NCBI GenBank assembly: GCA_902566945.1
Contig: CACFKZ010000005.1
Location: 1 to 64,000, forward strand
Reading direction: 5' to 3'
From: an uncultured Pelagibacteraceae bacterium
GTDB lineage: Bacteria; Pseudomonadota; Alphaproteobacteria; Pelagibacterales; Pelagibacteraceae
DNA: 64,000 nucleotides
A program made the position numbers and the translations under genes. A model generated the notes under the pieces. The model was not told the DNA's origin, did no database searches, and saw only the letters and a program-made list of their open reading frames with translations. Below are positions 58,795-64,000 of this stretch, piece by piece. Every line of letters begins with the position of its first letter. Within the stretch, counting starts at the first letter, position 1.

Positions 58795-59150
58795 CAGCTT
58801 ACCATCTTTCCAATCTTTTCACCTGCGAATATATGATAGTGTAAATGAGGAACTTCCTGACCACCATCACTTCCTATATTAGTTAAAGCTCGATACCCTT
58901 TGTCTTTTGCTCCCATTAAGTTTGCGACATGTGTCACGGCTTTATTTAACTCTACAATCTCTTTATCTGATGCTTTGTTGTTGAAATCATTAAGATCTAC
59001 GTATTCACCTTTAGGAATAACTAAAACATGAACTTTCTTTTGAGGGTTAATATCATGAAAAGCTAAAACATGATCATTTTCATAAACTTTTTTACACGGA
59101 ATTTCACCTCTTAGAATTTTAGCAAATATATTATTTTTGTCGTAACTCAT
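58794..59150 (-). CDS. HIT family protein (HinT-like purine nucleotide phosphoramidase)
   Basis: HIT proteins cleave nucleoside phosphoramidates such as AMP-lysine. The 118-residue protein has IFAKILRGEIPCKKVYE, the mid-region LAFHDINPQKKVHVLVIPKGEY, and the catalytic histidine triad PHLHYHIFAG (about residues 100-109). It overlaps hisE by 4 bases, the usual position at the end of the his cluster. Confidence 0.93.
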   Translation of the reverse strand: MSYDKNNIFAKILRGEIPCKKVYENDHVLAFHDINPQKKVHVLVIPKGEYVDLNDFNNKASDKEIVELNKAVTHVANLMGAKDKGYRALTNIGSDGGQEVPHLHYHIFAGEKIGKMVS

Positions 59151-59419
59151 TTCTGTCTTTTCTTAAGTTCGCTCATCACATCTTCAATTTTTATGTTGTT
59201 AGCCTCTAAATAGACCATCAAATGATAAACAACATCAGCAGCTTCGTGTATCTTATTTGAATTTTTTTCAACAGACTCTATTAATTCGCCTATTTCCTCT
59301 TTTACTTTTGAAACACTTAAGTTTTTATCGTTCAAAAGTTTATTAGTATAAGACTTATCTGGAGAAGAATTTTTTCTCTCTCTGATTGTTTTAATTAGTT
59401 GTTCTAAGTTTTCAAACAT
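59147..59419 (-). CDS. hisE: Phosphoribosyl-ATP pyrophosphatase
   Basis: HisE hydrolyses phosphoribosyl-ATP in the second step of histidine synthesis. The 90-residue protein shows LIKTIRERKNSSPDKSYT, KVKEEIGELIE and HEAADVVYHLMVYLEANN with acidic metal ligands. It is a separate HisE, not fused to HisI. It follows hisF by one base. Confidence 0.95.
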   Translation of the reverse strand: MFENLEQLIKTIRERKNSSPDKSYTNKLLNDKNLSVSKVKEEIGELIESVEKNSNKIHEAADVVYHLMVYLEANNIKIEDVMSELKKRQK

Positions 59420-59420
59420 T

Positions 59421-60179
59421 TTATAACCTTACTGATACATTTTTAGAATTCAAATATTCTTTAGCATCTTTGATTTTATATTCTCCATAATGGAAAATAG
59501 AAGCCGCTAAAACTGCACTTGCACCGCCTTTAACAATACCATCATATAAGTGATCTAGAGTTCCAACTCCACCTGAAGCTATCACTGGAATATTAGTACT
59601 ATTTGTGATTGTTTTTAATAAATCAACATCGTAACCAGATTTAGTTCCATCTTTATCCATCGAAGTTAATAAAATTTCTCCAGCTCCATTTTCTTCTACT
59701 TTTTTAGCAAACTCAACTGCATCGATACCAGTTTTATTTCTTCCGCCGTGTGTAAATACTTCCCATTTATTATTTGAAACTTTTTTTGCATCGATCGCAA
59801 CAACAATGCATTGAGATCCAAATTTTTTTGATGCTTCCTTAACGAAGTCTACATTTTTTACAGCAGCAGTATTAATAGAGACTTTATCTGCACCGGCTAA
59901 CAATAAATCGGTAATATTTTGAATAGTTCTAACTCCACCTCCAACAGTTAAAGGAACGAAACATTCTTTTGCAGTTTTTCTAACAATATCAATAATGGTT
60001 TCCCTTTTTTCATTTGAAGCGGTAATATCAAGAAAACAAATCTCGTCAGCGCCACCGTCACTGTAAATTTTAGCTTGTTCTACTGGATCTCCAGCATCTT
60101 TTAATTCAACAAAGTTAATACCTTTAACGACTCTTCCATCTTTAACATCAAGGCAAGGTATAATTCTATTTTTAAGCAT
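59421..60179 (-). CDS. hisF: Imidazole glycerol phosphate synthase subunit HisF
   Basis: HisF cyclises PRFAR with ammonia delivered by HisH to give imidazole glycerol phosphate and AICAR. The 252-residue barrel starts [19 protein letters not shown] (catalytic Asp 11) and has [27 protein letters not shown] (catalytic Asp 130) and [10 protein letters not shown]. It overlaps hisA by 8 bases. Confidence 0.97.
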   Translation of the reverse strand: MLKNRIIPCLDVKDGRVVKGINFVELKDAGDPVEQAKIYSDGGADEICFLDITASNEKRETIIDIVRKTAKECFVPLTVGGGVRTIQNITDLLLAGADKVSINTAAVKNVDFVKEASKKFGSQCIVVAIDAKKVSNNKWEVFTHGGRNKTGIDAVEFAKKVEENGAGEILLTSMDKDGTKSGYDVDLLKTITNSTNIPVIASGGVGTLDHLYDGIVKGGASAVLAASIFHYGEYKIKDAKEYLNSKNVSVRL

Positions 60180-60897
60180 TAATCTCCTTTGCTAACTCTT
60201 CAAGCTTAATATCACCATCGTAAATAGCTTTACCAACGATAATACCTTCAATTTTTTTATTATTTAACTCTTTAGCTTTCTTAACATCGCTTAATGAAGA
60301 AACACCTCCTGAAATTACAACAGGGCAATTAGAAAGTTCAGCAATTTTTATAGTCTCGTCTAAGTTAGGGCTAGTTTTCATTCCATCTCTATTAATATCT
60401 GTGTAAATAATTCGACTTACTCCATAGTTACTTACTTCTTTAAGAAAATCTGTGGTTTTAATATTAAGATTTTCTTTCCAGCCTGACACAGAAAGATTTC
60501 CATCCTTTGCGTCTAGCCCTAAAGCAATTTGACCTTTAAATTTTTCACAGGCCTCTTTTAAAAATTCTTTATTTTTAATCGCACCGCTCCCTAAAATTAC
60601 TTTCTCAACACCAGTATCAACATATTGTTTGATGCTATCGAGAGATCTAACACCACCACCTATTTCAATCTTCAAATCGTATTTACTTACTATTTCTTTT
60701 ATAATATCTAAATTTATCGTCTTTCCAGTTAATGCACCATCCAAATCAACAATATGTAAATTTTTAAAGCCATGGTCTTTATATTTACCAGCTTGATCAA
60801 TGGGTGAAAATTCATATTCAGTTTTGTTTTCAAAGTCTCCTTTGATTAATCTTACGCATTTCTTATCTTTAATATCTATAGCTGGAAATATTTTCAT
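60172..60897 (-). CDS. hisA: Phosphoribosylformimino-AICAR ribotide isomerase HisA
   Basis: HisA isomerises ProFAR to PRFAR. The 241-residue barrel starts [20 protein letters not shown] (catalytic Asp 8) and has [25 protein letters not shown] (catalytic Asp) and [12 protein letters not shown] start it at ATG 60897; the longer frame upstream lies in the small membrane protein gene. It overlaps that gene by 29 bases. Confidence 0.96.
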   Translation of the reverse strand: MKIFPAIDIKDKKCVRLIKGDFENKTEYEFSPIDQAGKYKDHGFKNLHIVDLDGALTGKTINLDIIKEIVSKYDLKIEIGGGVRSLDSIKQYVDTGVEKVILGSGAIKNKEFLKEACEKFKGQIALGLDAKDGNLSVSGWKENLNIKTTDFLKEVSNYGVSRIIYTDINRDGMKTSPNLDETIKIAELSNCPVVISGGVSSLSDVKKAKELNNKKIEGIIVGKAIYDGDIKLEELAKEINA

Positions 60898-61084
60898 TTT
60901 TGATTTTTTTCTTTTCTTTCCTCCAAAGAATAAAAAATAATAAAATAAGTGCTGGTTGTAAAATAACAAATATAATTATGTTTGCTAAGTAATATCCAAA
61001 TCCATATTCACCAGGCGCACCACCAATTACCTGAAGAATGTAAACACAAAACATAAAAAAATCTGTAATTATTTTTTCAAACAT
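60869..61084 (-). CDS. Small membrane protein between hisH and hisA
   Basis: The 71-residue protein has two hydrophobic segments (about residues 8-20 and 32-53), joined by a glycine-rich loop (GGAPGEYGFGYYL), and a lysine-rich C-terminal tail. It lies one base after the hisH stop and overlaps the hisA start, so it is coexpressed with his genes. A small membrane gene inside the his cluster occurs in other Alphaproteobacteria (for example DUF2628 in rhizobia), but I do not recognise this family. No function can be assigned. Confidence 0.72.
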   Translation of the reverse strand: MFEKIITDFFMFCVYILQVIGGAPGEYGFGYYLANIIIFVILQPALILLFFILWRKEKKKIKNENISSYRY

Positions 61085-61085
61085 T

Positions 61086-61712
61086 TTAAATTTTCATAAA
61101 ATTTTCAATTATTTTTAATCCAATTTTATCACTTTTCTCAGGATGAAATTGTGTTCCAAACAAATTCTCCTTCTCAACTGTACAAACAATCTTTGATGAA
61201 TAATCTGTTGTAGCTGAAATAACTGATTTATCCATGGGTATAAACTCATAACTATGTACAAAGTACATGTGAGATTTATTTTTAATGTCTTTAAATAGTT
61301 TGCTCTCTTTTTGAATATCAATTTCATTCCAACCAATGTGTGGGAGTTTAAATTTTCCTTTTTGATTATCGATTCTTGAAACTTTTCCAGGTATCCAACC
61401 TAGTCCTTTAGTTTCTGCTTCTTCATAACCTACATCTGCAAACATTTGTAAACCAACACAAATTCCTAATAAAGGTTTCTTATTTGTCGTCGCAAATTCT
61501 TTTAGAGTATCAACTAATCCGTTAATACTATTAAGAGAGTCCACGCAGCTTTTAAACGAACCTTGTCCTGGTAAAACAATTTTGTCACTGGATTTAATTT
61601 TTTTAATATCTGAGGTTACTTCTATATTAACTTTACCTTTAGCAACCTCTGTAAAAGAATTTATGACAGAGCTAATATTGCCCGATTGGTAGTCAACAAT
61701 TGTGACGTTCAT
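61086..61712 (-). CDS. hisH: Imidazole glycerol phosphate synthase subunit HisH
   Basis: HisH is the glutaminase that supplies ammonia to HisF. The 208-residue class I amidotransferase has LPGQGSFKSC, the nucleophile in LLGICVGLQMF (Cys about residue 84) and GTQFHPEKS (catalytic His and Glu). The ATG at 61712 is chosen over an in-frame TTG at 61715. It lies 5 bases after hisB. Confidence 0.96.
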   Translation of the reverse strand: MNVTIVDYQSGNISSVINSFTEVAKGKVNIEVTSDIKKIKSSDKIVLPGQGSFKSCVDSLNSINGLVDTLKEFATTNKKPLLGICVGLQMFADVGYEEAETKGLGWIPGKVSRIDNQKGKFKLPHIGWNEIDIQKESKLFKDIKNKSHMYFVHSYEFIPMDKSVISATTDYSSKIVCTVEKENLFGTQFHPEKSDKIGLKIIENFMKI

Positions 61713-61717
61713 CAATT

Positions 61718-62308
61718 TTAAATAGAGCCTTTTGTCGAAGGTATTGAGTTTTTAATTCTTTTATCAATCGCTAAAGCATCTTTTAATGATCTAGCTAAAC
61801 CTTTGTAACACGACTCAATCTTGTGATGACTATTTTCACCGTAAATGTTTTCTATGTGTAAAGTAATTCCAGCTGATTGTGAAAAAGCTTGAAACCACTC
61901 TTTAAATAATTCTGTGTCCATCTCGCCAAGTTTCTCAACCGGCAAATTTACTTTCCAAATTAAATAAGGTCTATTCGACACATCTATTGAAACTCGGCTT
62001 AGAGTTTCATCCATAGGTATCATTGTTGATGCATATCTTGTTATACCTTTTCGGTTACCCGCAGCTTTTTTTATAGCTTCACCTATAGCAATTCCTGTGT
62101 CCTCGGTAGTATGGTGTAAGTCAATATGGGTATCACCTTTAGCTTTAACCTCTAAGTCTATTAGAGAGTGCTTTGATAGTTGTTCCAACATGTGATCTAA
62201 AAATCCTATTCCAGTTTTAACTTTATACTTTCCCTTTCCGTCTAGATTGACAGCGACAGAAATGCTTGTCTCTTTTGTTTTTCTCGTAATTTTTGCTTTT
62301 CTACTCAT
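61718..62308 (-). CDS. hisB: Imidazoleglycerol-phosphate dehydratase
   Basis: HisB removes water from imidazole glycerol phosphate using two manganese ions. The 196-residue protein has the metal-binding [31 protein letters not shown] and [16 protein letters not shown]. It is monofunctional (no HisN phosphatase part). It is the first gene of hisB-hisH-membrane-hisA-hisF-hisE-HIT-GNAT, divergent from hslV with 96 bases between. Confidence 0.97.
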   Translation of the reverse strand: MSRKAKITRKTKETSISVAVNLDGKGKYKVKTGIGFLDHMLEQLSKHSLIDLEVKAKGDTHIDLHHTTEDTGIAIGEAIKKAAGNRKGITRYASTMIPMDETLSRVSIDVSNRPYLIWKVNLPVEKLGEMDTELFKEWFQAFSQSAGITLHIENIYGENSHHKIESCYKGLARSLKDALAIDKRIKNSIPSTKGSI

Positions 62309-62369
62309 AAACTATGTCCGATTTACCTTTGATATATATTTAAATCGTTATTTTATCAATAAATCACTA

Positions 62370-62398
62370 TTGAAGATCTTAAATTAATCTCCACATAT
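62370..62398 (+). promoter_or_regulatory. Possible sigma-32-like promoter for hslVU (weak)
   Basis: TTGAAG at 62370-62375 and CCACATAT at 62391-62398, with 15 bases between, loosely resemble a heat-shock promoter. The -10 like element is only 6 bases from the hslV ATG, so transcripts would be nearly leaderless, and no ribosome-binding site is visible before the ATG. The match is weak. Confidence 0.3.
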
Positions 62399-62404
62399 AA
62401 CTTC

Positions 62405-62944
62405 ATGAATACAGCTGAAAAATGGCACGGTACTACAATTGTCCTTCTTAGAAAGGGTGGAGAAACTGTTGTAGCAGGTGACGGTCAAGTTAGTCTTGGT
62501 AATACAGTTTTAAAAAGCAAGGCCAAAAAAGTTAGGAAAATTGAGAGCAGAGGAGTAATCGCAGGGTTCGCCGGCTCAACCGCGGATGCTCTAACATTAT
62601 TTGAAAGACTTGAGGCCAAGTTAGAGAAACATGCTGGTAACTTACAAAGAGCAGCTGTTGAGTTAGCAAAAGATTGGAGAAGTGATAAGTTTTTAAGAAG
62701 ATTGGAAGCATTGATGGCAGTAGCAGATAAAAATCATAGTTTTATTATATCTGGGACTGGAGATGTTTTAGAACCTGAGGATGGAATTATTGGAATAGGT
62801 TCTGGTGGTAATTACGCGCTAGCAGCTGCAAAAGTTTTAATTGAAACTGATATGAAAGCTGAGGAGATAGCGAAAAAAGCATTAAAGGTTGCATCAGATA
62901 TCTGTGTATTTACAAACAATAATGTTACAATGGAAAAAATTTAA
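62405..62944 (+). CDS. hslV: ATP-dependent protease peptidase subunit HslV
   Basis: HslV is the proteasome-like peptidase of the HslUV complex. The 179-residue protein carries the nucleophile Thr in [12 protein letters not shown] at about residue 10, so a nine-residue propeptide must be removed, as is common in Alphaproteobacteria. [26 protein letters not shown] and [15 protein letters not shown] are also visible. hslU follows with the overlap TAATG. Confidence 0.96.
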   Translation: MNTAEKWHGTTIVLLRKGGETVVAGDGQVSLGNTVLKSKAKKVRKIESRGVIAGFAGSTADALTLFERLEAKLEKHAGNLQRAAVELAKDWRSDKFLRRLEALMAVADKNHSFIISGTGDVLEPEDGIIGIGSGGNYALAAAKVLIETDMKAEEIAKKALKVASDICVFTNNNVTMEKI

Positions 62945-64000
62945 TGTCTAAATCAAAAAAAGAGACAAATCTTAAATTAGTTAAAGGTTCGAAAGAGGAC
63001 AGATCAAAAGTTAGTGCTCTTTCGCCTAGAGAAATAGTTTCTGAATTAGATAGATATGTAATTGGTCAGAAAGATGCAAAAAAAGCTGTTGCTGTAGCTT
63101 TAAGAAATAGATGGAGAAGGCAGGCACTAACTGATGAAATGAGGGATGAGGTCTTACCTAAAAATATTCTAATGATTGGTCCTACAGGTGTTGGTAAAAC
63201 TGAAATATCAAGACGTCTTTCAAAATTGGCTGAAGCACCGTTTATAAAGGTTGAGGCAACAAGATTTACTGAAGTTGGATACGTTGGTAGAGACGTAGAA
63301 CAAATAGTTAGAGACTTAATCGAAATAGCTATTGCAATGGAAAGAGAAAGAAAAAGAAAAGAAGTTAAAGCAAAAGCAGAATTAAAAGCAGAGGAAAAAG
63401 TATTAGATGCATTAGTTGGTAATAAAGCAAGTGTTGCCACAAGAGAAAGCTTTAGAAAAAGACTAAGAAATGGTGATCTTGATAATAATGAAATCGAAAT
63501 AGAAGTTCAGGACTCGAAGTCAGGATTGCAAAGCTTTGAAATACCTGGAATGCCTGGTGGAAACGTAGGAATGGTTAATCTTGGAGATATTTTAGGAAAA
63601 TCTATGGGAGGAAAAAAAGGTAAAAAGAAAAAAATGTCAGTTAAAGAATCTCACAGTATTTTAGTTGCTCAAGAGTCAGATAAAATGATTGAAGAAGATA
63701 AGATAATTAAAGAGGCTAAAAAAGCTACTGAAGAAAACGGAATAGTTTTTTTAGATGAGATTGATAAAGTTTCTGCAAGAAGTGATAGGGTGGGTGGTGA
63801 TGTTTCAAGAGAAGGAGTACAAAGAGACTTATTGCCATTAATTGAGGGAACAACAGTAAGTACTAAACATGGGCCTATAAAAACTGACCACATTTTATTT
63901 ATTGCATCAGGTGCCTTCCAATTAGCAAAGCCTTCAGATCTATTACCAGAACTTCAGGGAAGGTTACCAATAAGAGTAGAATTAAATGCTTTAAACGAAG
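62944..64000 (+). CDS. hslU: ATP-dependent protease ATPase subunit HslU (3' truncated)
   Basis: HslU is the AAA+ unfoldase that feeds HslV. About 352 residues lie in the window, and the frame runs off the right edge. It starts at ATG 62944 and shows [20 protein letters not shown], Walker [13 protein letters not shown] (about residue 80), the [16 protein letters not shown] box, the variable I domain with a Gly/Lys-rich stretch ([14 protein letters not shown]), and Walker [12 protein letters not shown]. It shares one base with the hslV stop. Confidence 0.96.
   Translation, partial: MSKSKKETNLKLVKGSKEDRSKVSALSPREIVSELDRYVIGQKDAKKAVAVALRNRWRRQALTDEMRDEVLPKNILMIGPTGVGKTEISRRLSKLAEAPFIKVEATRFTEVGYVGRDVEQIVRDLIEIAIAMERERKRKEVKAKAELKAEEKVLDALVGNKASVATRESFRKRLRNGDLDNNEIEIEVQDSKSGLQSFEIPGMPGGNVGMVNLGDILGKSMGGKKGKKKKMSVKESHSILVAQESDKMIEEDKIIKEAKKATEENGIVFLDEIDKVSARSDRVGGDVSREGVQRDLLPLIEGTTVSTKHGPIKTDHILFIASGAFQLAKPSDLLPELQGRLPIRVELNALNE

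Overview
The window looks like a piece of a streamlined, AT-rich alphaproteobacterial chromosome, most likely from the SAR11 clade (Pelagibacterales). This is inferred from the strong A/T bias with long A/T runs, almost no intergenic DNA, lysine/asparagine/isoleucine-rich proteins, and alphaproteobacterial gene orders (irr-fabA-fabB-fabI; tsaB-fur-miaB-phoH-ybeY-lnt-metK-nusA-infB-rbfA-rpsO-pnp; DUF3576-leuS-lptE-holA beside parB-parA-rsmG-mnmG-mnmE; hslUV beside hisBHAFE). I see about 70 protein genes and no rRNA, tRNA, CRISPR array, insertion sequence or prophage. No gene-free stretch exceeds 300 bp; the longest gap (about 225 bp) is between the porin and the DUF3576 lipoprotein gene. Layout: 1-3616 (+) ubiB 3' end, coaBC, dut, a MoeB/ThiF-like gene and an SH3 protein. 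3581-7094 (-) irr, katG, a 2OG-Fe hydroxylase-like gene and a DUF2061 membrane protein, an iron/peroxide-linked block with a matching Fur-family operator before irr and before katG. 7174-9673 (+) fabA-fabB-fabI. 9670-28159 (mostly -) the translation/RNA block from pnp back to metK, then lnt, ybeY, phoH, miaB, fur, tsaB, a Bax-like glucosaminidase, nfu, trpS and murJ, with one deacetylase gene on the + strand. 28230-39927 malic enzyme, rsmI and an LpoA-like protein back to back, rdgB, grpE-dnaK-dnaJ, dapB, nth and a sugar kinase. 39929-43408 small overlapping genes (an ArfA-like rescue factor, a pseudo-receiver regulator, an L,D-transpeptidase, yggS, a ThiE-like gene) and a major porin. 43634-57747 leuS, lptE, holA, the parAB/rsmG/mnmG/mnmE block with two parS sites, a methyltransferase, ubiH and ftsK. 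57722-64000 lolA, GNAT, HIT, his genes, hslV and the start of hslU. Two themes stand out. First, packing is extreme: four divergent gene pairs have touching or overlapping start codons and five convergent pairs share a 4-base TTAA/CTAA double stop. Second, four genes in the first 4.7 kb (coaBC, moeB-like, hydroxylase, katG) are each broken by exactly one base in a 7-8 base A/T run, while the remaining 59 kb shows no such break. This points to local sequence error or to slippage. I found no clearly new multi-gene system. The most useful leads are the irr/katG operator pair, the terminator in the nusA leader, the parS sites inside rsmG, the unlisted ArfA-like gene, and the zero-spacing divergent promoters.
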